Shown: positions 9,001 to 17,166 of the stretch, one piece after another | Numbering within the stretch: position 1 is the first letter of the stretch | How the letters are laid out: each line of letters begins with the position of its first letter | Assembly: GCA_023078555.1 (NCBI GenBank) | Contig: CM041202.1 | Span: forward strand, 4,815,522-4,879,521 | Source of the DNA: Ulva prolifera | Taxonomy: Eukaryota; Chlorophyta; Ulvophyceae; Ulvales; Ulvaceae | Direction of reading: 5' to 3' | Length of the DNA: 64,000 bases | Notes under the pieces: generated by a model | Databases searched by the model: none | Told to the model about the DNA's origin: nothing | What the model saw: the letters and a program-made list of their open reading frames with translations, nothing else | Translations under genes and position numbers: made by a program

Positions 9001-10950
9001 AACCGGTTTCACTCCCTCAGCCCGCCGCTCAGCCCACCAACGAGTCCGCAACAGCCGTCCACTCCGATGCCCAACCAACCTCCGGACTTGACGACGACTC
9101 CGAGCCCTGGCTCCGGGAACTTAGGGCAGCACTCCTCGGCGAGTGATTCTGCCGACATTGTTCTCGACGCTCAGGCCGTCGAAGACATTGGTACGAATCT
9201 CATCGACCAGCACAATCACCATCTTACTCTTGACACCGAGATTGATTCATTTTGGGAACGCTTGCGTAAAGGTTATGCACATGACCCTGCATTTCGTGAA
9301 CCGCCGAAGCAATTTCGGTTTGATAAACATCTGCAAGCATATTTTTGCGAGCACAAGCTTGTCATTCCGGATTATGATGATCTTCGCAAACAAATCTTGT
9401 TGTGGCACCATGTGCATCCGTGGCATGCACACTTGGGTGTGCATAGAACACAAGCACTTATTATGGATACGTTTCATTGGCCCAACATCAGCGGAGACAT
9501 CAAATCATTTGTATCGCAGTGTCATTCGTGTCAAATAATGAAATCTCCCGGTTCCACAGTTAGCACCCTGTCACCCCTTCCAGTACCCACAGCATGCTGG
9601 CGGGTTGTTAGCTTGGATATGATCACGCAACTACCCCGCACTGTGTCTGGTTTTGATTGCATCGTCGTTTTTGTTGACCAGTTTTCTAAGATGGTCCGCC
9701 TTGTCCCTGCACTCAGTACTCTGGACGGACCAGGCTTCGCCAAATTATTCTTCCAGCATATTTACCCGCACTATGGCTTGCCGTTGGGTATATGTAGTGA
9801 TCGCGGAGTGCAATGGAACAATAAATTCTTTCAATCCGTTTGCGAGCACATGGGCATTCGGCTACGCTTAACTTTCTCTTATCACCCCCAAGCAAATGGC
9901 CAAGTGGAACGCATGAACAGAGTCATTGGAGAAGCACTAAGGCATTTTGTCAGTCCAGCACACGACGACTGGGATACATTCTTGCCGCACATCGAGTTCA
10001 GCATTAACAGTTCCAAAAATGAAAGCACTGGTTGCAGCCCGTTTCAACTCAATCGCATTACACCCCCCTTATCCCCGACTGCTTTGGCATTTGGTATGTC
10101 GACATCGCCAAAACCACATGCGTCTGTCTTGCATCGGATGTATTACCACTTAGCCAAGCAATCTCTGAATGAAGCCAAGCAAAGCATGTGGGCTGGCACT
10201 GTCCAACCTGAATACTTTGAGCATTTCCGAGCAGGAAAGAATGTTCTGCTGTCCTTGTCAAAACTCGCGCTGCATCACCCATCCCTTAGGCGCAAATTCA
10301 CTGCCAAATGGGCGGGCCCCTGTCAAATCCTTGAGCTGGTCGGCACTAGAGCTGCGCGATTACAACTGCCTGCAACGCTGCAGCAACTTCGCATACACAA
10401 TGTGTTTCATTTCTCATGTTTAAAACCGTACGTTGCGTCTCACCTGCATGAGTACTCCAGCGCACCTGAATTGTCCCGACCCACGGACGCCAATAAGGTG
10501 TTCGAAGTGGAAGCCATCCTTGATTATAGACGCACGCATACACCCGCTGTCCAATCCAAAGAGACAGGCCCAATGAAAGGCCCTCACTACTTAGTTAGTT
10601 GGAAAGGGTACTCCCCGCAACACAACTTATGGCTCCCTGTTAATGAGCTGGAGAACTGTTTGGACAAAGTGGCCGATTATATGTTCCAGAATGCGTCTTC
10701 CAAACAGCGCGACATTCTGATCCAACAGTTCCCGCGCACGGCCCGTGCTAAACTAGCGCACCTGCTGCAACGTGCTCAACAGTCGACCCGACGCGGGATC
10801 GACACTGCACCTGCCATTATGTCGCGCCCGCCACGCTTGACGCCTAGGACTAGGCGTCGCTCGGCGTGCCCGGTAGATGCCGAACCGGCGCTTAAAGCAG
10901 CCACATCGCGCCAGCGTTATTGCTCCCGCTGCGCTGCATGCCTGTACTAG
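6049..10950 (+). CDS. pol: Pol polyprotein of element B: protease, RT, RNase H, integrase, chromodomain
   Basis: It is read from gag through the UGA; the first in-frame ATG-like start is much weaker as an explanation. In order it has a conserved N-terminal region of about 150 residues without a known name, an aspartic protease with D-T-A-A-N (near 6577), RT with Y-L-D-D at 7750-7761, and RNase H beginning at Y-T-D-A-S-D (near 8200). A Pro/Ser-rich linker covers about 8640-9140. The integrase has its HHCC zinc site near 9410-9540 and catalytic D, D, E in L-D-M-I, C-S-D-R-G and G-Q-V-E-R. A chromodomain with Y-L-V-S-W-K-G-Y lies near 10590. The tail ends in YCSRC, matching CxxC tails in C and H. 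The frame is uninterrupted to TAG 10948-10950. Confidence 0.93.
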   Translation, partial: EAGKPSIACPQWAAEPYNLARKLIPLNATCFNSAFMSGSLSLFDLHDLKENIIVTLPCTDAAQAAVRHMHTINMHEHNITVVIPARIFDSSAFVPFLRQHSPSMVDEARHLLEYMSGNPVPGHQKYHICTMITNQRVSILPTKKAAAAVLAQQASFVDLICTMPTRIHNHFARALVDTAANHSMITRGFLERHNIPFLSTHSVTVGISASEAPCIGSVLLSARVGRRIITVKFTVVDSLPAAADSFHPNEALFALDVISAVNMSITFKHPRIVIHVPPVKHGRKKTGQPYFHVIHASHAQVTTESSPQEDFLISQRELKSLTNRARRGQQPLFVAHIKSSHAATTNVSCASTKRTGYLSRQNAPAHVPQDTSCIPACIKAVVDKHQAPGGTLGPPPPNTSASGFEMDIDLLPGARPRAARQYRLTPREQLELEKQLNHLISMGWVQPSVSPWASCVLFAPKPGGKLRLCIDYRYLNEHTIKNTYPLPRIDTLLDQLQGHKYFSALDLQSGYHQIRLSESAGPKTAFRTPDGLYEWKVMPFGLSNAPSVFQHAMNVVLKGLIGKICLAYLDDIVVLARSESEHATNLNLVLTRLAEHNFYCNMDKCQFALQEIKYLGHVVTADTVQPDPYKVQVLQDWPVTDLQKSTNNIRSFLGLAGYFRRFIPKFPTLAAPLLQRISSKEQLPWTLQCEQAFTNIKQSLVNATVMRHPDLNKSFHIYTDASDYAYGAVLTQEHEDTLCPVAWIGRKLNKAEENYYTLEKELGAIVFAYRQWRCYLENNHTVFIHSDHNPLRFLQTQKKLTGKHARWLESLSRIDWKITYIPGDKNVVADAVSRATHLPSTEITLHDGHTLAAERPHEPYRALALTSLLVRRSTGPAPDLSEAFPALPLSQAPSHGTALMESRRVTPSAWQSAPLPAATNLFSRTTRGQQLTWALQQLSRQPSNPAYSVVQRILDQSNRSLPATTPRRPRSQPPLQAAPSTRRSNRFHSLSPPLSPPTSPQQPSTPMPNQPPDLTTTPSPGSGNLGQHSSASDSADIVLDAQAVEDIGTNLIDQHNHHLTLDTEIDSFWERLRKGYAHDPAFREPPKQFRFDKHLQAYFCEHKLVIPDYDDLRKQILLWHHVHPWHAHLGVHRTQALIMDTFHWPNISGDIKSFVSQCHSCQIMKSPGSTVSTLSPLPVPTACWRVVSLDMITQLPRTVSGFDCIVVFVDQFSKMVRLVPALSTLDGPGFAKLFFQHIYPHYGLPLGICSDRGVQWNNKFFQSVCEHMGIRLRLTFSYHPQANGQVERMNRVIGEALRHFVSPAHDDWDTFLPHIEFSINSSKNESTGCSPFQLNRITPPLSPTALAFGMSTSPKPHASVLHRMYYHLAKQSLNEAKQSMWAGTVQPEYFEHFRAGKNVLLSLSKLALHHPSLRRKFTAKWAGPCQILELVGTRAARLQLPATLQQLRIHNVFHFSCLKPYVASHLHEYSSAPELSRPTDANKVFEVEAILDYRRTHTPAVQSKETGPMKGPHYLVSWKGYSPQHNLWLPVNELENCLDKVADYMFQNASSKQRDILIQQFPRTARAKLAHLLQRAQQSTRRGIDTAPAIMSRPPRLTPRTRRRSACPVDAEPALKAATSRQRYCSRCAACLY

Positions 10951-11256
10951 GTCTTCGCTGCGCCCGCTATGTGTTGAAGGGGACGCCTGGATTCATGATA
11001 GCACTTACAGGGCATTTACACGGTCGTCAGGAGTTGGGATCGACGCAGGTATTGCTTGACCGTATCCTGCCCGCTCTGCCGACACTTGTCGGTCTTAGGT
11101 CCATGTGCATGATCACATAGGAACCAACACTGCCACCCCCACAGCACTCGTCATGCTGGGCACGGGCATTCACTGGGTGGAGCCCCAGCACGGCAGCGAC
11201 TCGTACCTTACCTGCCTTGAGTGTACCGTTATTTTTATTTTTTTCTACAGGTCTTT

Positions 11257-11670
11257 ATGGGGTTGTTCACTTTATTTGGCGCTGCATCGGGGTGTTCTTG
11301 CTCGGTGCGCGATTACCTCGGAACGCCTATATTGTGGCGCCTCATCGCTTACTTATGCCGTTGTGCAGTGGCTTCCTTGCCCGACTTGACCGGAGACTCC
11401 GCGCTGGCGGATGGCAAGCTTAAAAGGCTCCTGGTCAACATTGACAGAATTATGAAGGACGACCTCCATATTTCCGCGGCCGCCGGCGGCATCGACGAAT
11501 TTAAGCGCCGTCTTCGCGGCATTGTTACTGCCGAGCGCACGGTGGTGATGGCTGCTCGCATTCGTGAGCGCACGCTTCATGACTTTATCGAATTTGCCAC
11601 GCACTCTCATGGCCATGTTTTGGGCCACTACATAGATGACTTGATCGTGGCCTTCTCGGACATGATGTAA
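11257..11670 (+). CDS. Third ORF of element B (137 aa), conserved in C and H
   Basis: This small protein lies between pol and the 3' LTR, the position of env or other accessory genes in LTR elements. Its start ATG 11257 follows a strong acceptor-like tract ending TTTTTTTCTACAG at 11250, so a spliced subgenomic mRNA is plausible. The C-terminal 90 residues align with ORFs at 24854-25168 and 62605-62982 through R-L-L-x-N-[IV]-x-R-[IL]-[LM]-x-D and a final G-x-Y-[IL]-x-D-[LI]. Predicted character is charged and helical. The N-terminus is hydrophobic with several Cys, so a membrane or signal role is possible but unproven. I do not recognise the family. Confidence 0.7.
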   Translation: MGLFTLFGAASGCSCSVRDYLGTPILWRLIAYLCRCAVASLPDLTGDSALADGKLKRLLVNIDRIMKDDLHISAAAGGIDEFKRRLRGIVTAERTVVMAARIRERTLHDFIEFATHSHGHVLGHYIDDLIVAFSDMM

Positions 11671-11850
11671 CTTATTTGCAAGGCAGTCACGGCGCCGGCG
11701 CTTGTTGCAAAGCCCCGACGTCGTCCCTGCTCCGCAGGCTTTGCCCTTCGCGTCATTTTTGGGTTCACTTGCCATCTATCGTGATGCCTTCTTCGTGTGT
11801 GGTCTCGCCAGCATCTCTGTGCTTCGCTTGTGGAGCTTCGCTCCTCTGTT

Positions 11851-11861
11851 AAGGGGGGAGG
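11851..11861 (+). promoter_or_regulatory. Polypurine tract of element B
   Basis: AAGGGGGGAGG abuts the 3' LTR and would prime plus-strand synthesis. Element H has the identical 11-mer at 63225-63235; the miniature element has AAGGGGGGAAG. Confidence 0.85.
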
Positions 11862-12717
11862 TGTTGTGAGATACATCTCACTAGGCGCATGCTGGCGCGG
11901 CACACCTATAGACACCTAAGGCTGCAGCGCAGACCACAACATGTGTCCTCGTAACTTGGACTGGCGTCTGTACAACGCCACTTATACATTATATACCACG
12001 TTAATTATTATTATGCATATATGTGCACGCAATTTCTGTACAGCGTCCTGTACACTCGAATCACAATGATACGTGTATGCCTGACACCTTACTGGACGTG
12101 GCTACGAGTGCACCAACTCGGCCAGCTTACGCAGCTATGCTTAGTTGGCACTGTATTATATCGGATTACCTGGACCAGCGCATTAGCGGTCATGTCCTAC
12201 CCAAGTTAGACTGGTATCTTACAGACCGGTTCGCATGCAGACCTCCCATGTGTATTTGTGAACTCACGCATGTTACGCGGCAGCCTTGGGGCTTCGCATG
12301 CATGCCCGCTGTTAGCAGGCACGGCTCCCACATCGAACACGAAATCAGTGTGCGATCAGCCTTCAGGCTCCGAAGGCCACATGCTTACTTTCTCCCGCAG
12401 TTACTCGGGATCTGGGGTCTGCGCTCTGCGCGATCCGGCGAGGCCAGCTCTGACAGGGGGATCGACCTGGGCGCACACACCATCGGTATTTATACCGAGC
12501 GCTTGCTGGGACCAGGCACGTTTTTACAGTGATCTGGTTGGGGCGCCACCCATTCGTGCATCACATTGTATTGAATTCTTGCCTCTTTTCGCATCTGTCT
12601 GTTCTATTTCTGTCTGCCTGTACAGCCTTCGTGCTGCGGCGTTTAGCCCATTTTATTCAGCTGTCCTCGCGCAGCACCGTAGGTCCGTTCCGCCCCGGCG
12701 ACTCAGAGACCTCTACA
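11862..12717 (+). repeat. 3' LTR of element B
   Basis: This copy is 856 bp, the same length as the 5' LTR, with one difference noticed at 12211. It is followed by the TSD copy CCCTC at 12718-12722, after which element A gag resumes. Confidence 0.95.
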
Positions 12718-13396
12718 CCCTCCGAAAGAGGTCGACAAGATTGCGGTATTGCGTCAGATCTTGCGCGACCCGACCGTTAAGCTTGAGCTCGACCGTGCAA
12801 ACCCGAAAATGCTCGAAGACGCGTACGCAGCCGCGGTGAATGCATTAACCGCCGTCCGTAGCTCACGTGGTCCAGGTCCAGGTCGCGGCACCGTGCCAAC
12901 ACGGCCACATGGTGGTCGCGGCAATGGCCATGGCAGGCCGCCTCATGCCGGTCGCGGCCAGCCTGGTCGTTATCAGCGCCCGCCGTTCGGTGGGAGCTAC
13001 AACGCACGTCCAACCTTCACGCCGCGTCCATCGCTCAACTACATGCAGAACACGCAGTATCAACCGACTGCTGTGCACACTCAGCCCCATCTGCATGCAA
13101 CCTCAACTGCACATGCTGCCACCGCTATGGCTGCAACGCAACCGCAAACCGCGTATGCGCCACCGATTGTGCACCCCGTGCACCCTGTTACTACACCCCC
13201 GGAGCAGCAGTTTTATGTTGAAGACCATAGGCTGGCTAGGCTCGATGCATCTGAACGTCAGCGATGCATGGAACATAACCTGTGTTTTCGGTGCCGCCAG
13301 CCAGGGCACCGCGCCAACGAGTGCCCAAGTTTCCCGCCTGGCTCATCCCATTATGACACAGCAAATTTTCGCAACAGCGGCGCTCCGCGTCGCTAG
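12718..13396 (+). CDS. Gag of element A, C-terminal part with CCHC zinc knuckle
   Basis: After the TSD this continues element A Gag in frame. It contains the end of the capsid-like core, a Gly/Arg/Pro-rich basic stretch (about 12870-13010), and a classical zinc knuckle C-F-R-C-x4-H-x4-C near 13285-13325, which binds RNA in this family. It ends at TAG 13394-13396. The pol frame overlaps it by about 40 nt in the -1 frame. Confidence 0.85.
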
Positions 13397-15896
13397 GCAC
13401 AACCCCCGCGCCAGTGCACAACCCGTCATGTGACTCACGTCATGTGCATACTGAGACGGCCCACGAGCCGATGGTACCAGCCCACGAGCTGACCGCGCCG
13501 GTGTACGAGCCGCGCATGGCCCCAGCGCAAACTTCTGACCCTGTCATGAGAAATTTGCAGCGGTCCAACCCTGCTCCCGTGGTCTATGTGCCGCGTGCAT
13601 GTCGTCTCTCGCATGCTACTGTTCCCGATCCTGCCGTGCATAGATGCATCATCATCAATGTGATCATTGCAGGCGCTCCATGCAGAGCACTAGTCGACAC
13701 TGGTGCTGACACGTGTTTCATAGCAAGCGCCTTTGCTGATGAAGTAGGCATCGCATGTGGTGCCCGCAGTGCCCAAACTGCTACTCTTGCTGATGGCTCA
13801 ACAGTTGAGCTTAGAGGTGCCACATCGGCACTCACCGTCAAACTCGCGTCCCGACACCTGAAACAGAGGTTCCAAGTTCTGCCAACGCTGGATGGTATGG
13901 ATGCTGTCCTTGGTATGGACTTCTTGGCTGCGCATGACATTGTTGTCCAGCCGCGCCGTCGCTCCGTCGTCGTGCCCTCTCCGAAAGGGCCTGTCATTGT
14001 CAAGTCTGCCCCGCAACAGCCCGTATTCCCGAACATGTCAACCGACCACGTCGAAGTGGTCACGGGCGCAAAGCTCGCACGTATAATTCGCCATGAGTCA
14101 AAGCACGAGTGCGAGCACTTCATAGGATATGTGAAAGAATCGATCAGCAACGCCCCCGAGCAAACGTTTGATGACAATCGCCCCGCCGAGTTTGTCGCGT
14201 TTGAATCTGAAATCTGCAATGAGTACGCCGACGTCATGCGTGACGTCCCGCCAGGCCTCCCGCCGGTCCGTCGGCTGGACGATGGCCGAGTTCTTGAACA
14301 TAGTATCCCGTTGAAACCCGGTGCAAAACCCGTCTCGCAGCAACCGTATCGCATGAGCCCCGATGAGCTAGCAGAAGTTAGCAACACGCTTACCCGGCTC
14401 ACAGAACAACAATGGATCCGTCCATCCCTCAGTCCCTGGGGGTCGCCTGTCTTGTTTCAGCGCAAGAAAAGTGGCAAGTTACGCATGTGTATCGACTACC
14501 GTGCATTGAATCACAACACTGTGAAATTTGCATATCCCATGCCGCGCATCGAGCAATTGCTCGAGCGCCTCCGTGACTACAAGGTGGTCAGCAAGATCGA
14601 CCTTGCTGACGGGTTTCATCAGATTCGCATGAACCCAGACGACATTCCGAAGACGACGTTCGTCACCCAGTTTGGTGCATTCGAGTTTACGGTCATGCCC
14701 TTCGGCTTGGCTAACGCCCCCGCGCAGTTCACATTGCTCATGAATTCAGTCTTGAAAGGTCTTGACTTTGTCGTCGTGTTCATGGACGATATCCTCGTCT
14801 TCTCGAAAAGCATTCACGAGCATCACGACCACGTTCGAGCGGTGCTCAATCGGCTCAGGCAGCATAAGCTCTATGCGCCGCCGAAAAAGTGCAGTTTGTA
14901 TCGCGAAACCGTCGAGTATCTGGGTCACATGATCCAACCTGATGGTGTCTCGGTCCTTCCGTCGAAGGTCAACGCGGTGCAGTCTTGGCCTGTGCCAAAA
15001 GACATCAAAACCTTGCGCCAGTTCCTTGGCTTGACAGGGTTTTATCGTCATTTCGTGCCATCATACGGCGCCATTGCAGCACCCCTGACTGACCTGCTTG
15101 GTGCATCTGTCCCATGGCATTGGTCTTCACGTCAGCAATCTGCATTTGAACAACTGAAGTGCGCCTTGTGCGCCGCCCCCGTTCTCTGCTTTCCAGATTC
15201 AGAGAAGCAATTCGTGGTGGGCACGGACGCCTCGGACTACGCTGTGGGCGCCGTCCTTCAGCAAGATCACGGCCTCGGCTTGCAGCCGGTGGCCTACCTC
15301 TCGCGAAAGCTCTCCACCGCAGAGAGGAACTACGCAGTCCACGAAAAAAAGCTGCTTGCGATTGTGCACGCCGTGCGCACCTGCGCCATCACCTTCAGGG
15401 TGCCCAGCACACGGTCAAAGTCCTCACGGACCACGTCACGCTCCGGTTCTTCCACCGGCAGCCCAAGCTCTCACAGCGACAGATGCGCTGGACTGAACTT
15501 TTCCAGTCCTTCGACCTGGACATCCAGTACAAGCCAGGTCGTGAGAATGTCGTGCCGGACGCGCTGTCCCGCTGACCTGACCTCAAGATCTTGCTGTGTG
15601 CCATGTTCAACTCACAACCTTTCCCAGCTCCCGAATTCCTCGAACATGTGCGCCATGCTTACGCAACAGATCCAATCGCAATGCAACTCATCCAATCCCA
15701 GCAATCTTCCAGCAGCACCAGACCCAATCCAGCTTATCGCATCATCAATGGGCTGCTATTCTTCATCGACTCAGCAGCCTACCGCCTCTACATCCCCGAT
15801 TCACTCGACCTCAAAGCCACATTGCTCCAAGACGCTCGCGATGCTCCATCCTCCGGCCACCCCGGCGTAACCTGACTCTCCCAGCAACTCCGCCGC
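13357..15896 (+). pseudogene. pol: Pol of element A: protease, RT, RNase H and start of integrase, broken
   Basis: The protease has D-T-G-A-D (near 13696). The RT has F-M-D-D at 14779-14790, and the RNase H begins T-D-A-S-D-Y near 15226. The frame is then lost at about 15381, where ACCTGCGCC is one base short of ACCTGGCGCC. The correct sequence continues in another frame through the RNase H end D-A-L-S-R. In-frame TGA stops follow at 15573-15575 and 15873-15875 in the RNase H-integrase link and integrase zinc region. The domain is then interrupted by the solo LTR at 15897. The order protease-RT-RNase H-integrase is Ty3/Gypsy. Confidence 0.88.
13363..13369 (+). promoter_or_regulatory. Putative -1 frameshift site A-AAT-TTT between gag and pol of element A
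   Basis: Within the 13357-13393 overlap, the gag codons GCA-AAT-TTT present A_AAT_TTT, which fits the X_XXY_YYZ slippery consensus. Slipping back one base gives AAA-TTT-TCG and leads directly into the pol frame, which is open from 13357. A GC-rich stretch follows at once. The overlap contains no other heptamer of this form. Confidence 0.6.
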
Positions 15897-16185
15897 TGTC
15901 AAGACGCGTGTTAGTCTCATCGAGTGTGCACAGGGGTTAATGCGCGTGCCTGAGCTGGTAAGCATGCTGACTGTGCATGACGACGTGGAGGGGAGCGTAC
16001 CTTGCCAACGCGTAAAGTCGCGCGGCAGAAATGAAAGTAAGAATTGAACCGGTGACCTCTAGAGTACACACGACATGCTCTAACCACTAGGGCTCACCTG
16101 AAGCAACGAGTCCTTTGTTAGATGACTCCTCCCTTGATTATGTCATCTATATTCTTGGATCCCCAGATATGGATATCCCACAACA
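15897..16185 (-). mobile_element. Solo LTR of the miniature (TRIM-like) element, minus orientation
   Basis: This 289-bp segment is the reverse complement of the LTR at 46579-46867, the same length. It begins (plus strand) TGTCAAGACGC and ends ATCCCACAACA. It is flanked by GCCGC (15892-15896 and 16186-16190), so it inserted by integrase and then lost its interior by LTR-LTR recombination. It interrupts the integrase zinc-binding region of element A. Confidence 0.93.
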
Positions 16186-16349
16186 GCCGCCACTACTACT
16201 GGCCCCGCATGAACGAAGACATCGCAGCATACGTTCGATCATGCCGCGAGTGCCAGCTCATCAAGCCGGCAGTTAGCCCAGCAGCCCCGCAAATGACCTT
16301 TCCAATCCCGAAGCATCCCTTCCAAGAAGTAGCACTCGACTTTGTCGGC
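16186..16349 (+). pseudogene. pol: Integrase zinc-binding region of element A, middle fragment
   Basis: It encodes H-Y-Y-W-P-R-M followed by C-R-E-C-Q, the second half of the HHCC site, then the start of the catalytic core including A-L-D-F-V, which carries the first catalytic Asp. It is cut by element C; the duplicated target TCGGC is at 16345-16349 and 26177-26181. Confidence 0.88.
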
Positions 16350-17143
16350 TGTTGTAATGGCCAAGTCTGTCTGCTCAGAAGCACACCTATTCCAGATATG
16401 CAGGCACCAATTGTGGATACATGTGTATGTATCTCAGGCTAGTGCCTTGCAAAACTTGAGCCAGGCGAAAGTATACCAAAGAATACCTCAGAATGCCAGC
16501 ATGTACCACGTCACAGCTGTGCACATGAGCTGCATGCATACAGCTACATGTGCATAATTCCACATGCCCAAAAGTGCCACTAGCATTCCTCAACATGTAT
16601 AATCTCACATACCAATCCCATGTATCATGCCACCTTTTGCCACAGCCTTTTGGCAGTGCGAAGTGCCAGCTCAGTGCATGACACGTCATGCATGCGGCGC
16701 ATGCATACTCCTGGTCTGCGCTTGCGCACGCCAAGGGTGCAGCGTCAAAGACCATGCCAGCCAACCTACGTCTGCGTATCCACGCAGCACGATGTTGCTG
16801 CATTGGATTGACGGAGGATGATACATGCCAAATCCCAATGCCCGCAGCAGATCGCCAGATCTCGCGGGATGCTGCACCCTGATCCGTACAGAGATCAACG
16901 AGCAGCGCGATTCCACAGTTCCACAGAGCTATCAGTAGCGAGGACAGCACAAAGCAGGGATGGACCTGGGCACATATATTCCAAGTGTTTTGCTGTGATC
17001 GACACAATTACCTTTGGTCGATTGGGGCGCTCCTGTTCCAGTCATTCCACTGTGTGCTACATTGTTACCCGAGTCCTTCTCTCCTGTCGTTTCTGTACGC
17101 TCGCTAGGGTGCCCAGCTCCCTGCGCTACCCGACAATTCAACA
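16350..17143 (+). repeat. 5' LTR of element C
   Basis: It begins TGTTGTAATGG and ends AATTCAACA. A promoter-like block (CCTGGGCACA at 16965-16974, ATATATT at about 16974-16980, TTGGGGCGC near 17022-17030) parallels those in the B and H LTRs. The GGTATCGGTGAGG primer-binding site follows at 17144. Confidence 0.95.
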
Positions 17144-17157
17144 GGTATCGGTGAGGC
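17144..17157 (+). promoter_or_regulatory. Primer-binding site of element C
   Basis: GGTATCGGTGAGGC directly follows the LTR. The same bases contain G|GTGAGG, a good splice-donor consensus, which could serve a spliced mRNA for the third ORF. Confidence 0.6.
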
Positions 17158-17166
17158 TTCTCTGCC

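Larger units (their letters stand above)
2828..12717 (+). mobile_element. LTR retrotransposon B (Ty3/Gypsy, readthrough family), complete
   Basis: The 856-bp LTRs (2828-3683 and 11862-12717) differ at one noticed position (T at 3177, C at 12211), so insertion is recent. The TSD is CCCTC (2823-2827 and 12718-12722). The internal part carries a primer-binding site, gag (3736-6048), an in-frame UGA, pol (6049-10950), a third ORF (11257-11670) and the polypurine tract AAGGGGGGAGG. All frames are open, so this copy looks potentially autonomous. It sits inside the gag of element A in the same orientation. Confidence 0.95.

Noticed and set aside
15573-15875. Possibility that UGA is a sense codon in this genome, because element A pol has two in-frame TGA codons
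   Set aside because: Element A also has a frameshift and a TAA, and other intact genes here end in TGA. Ordinary decay explains it. The gag-pol UGA is a special case supported by conservation after the stop.
16387-17007. 206-codon minus-strand frame in the C LTR, repeated at 25420-26040
   Set aside because: It lies wholly within the LTR on the antisense strand and has no recognisable domain.
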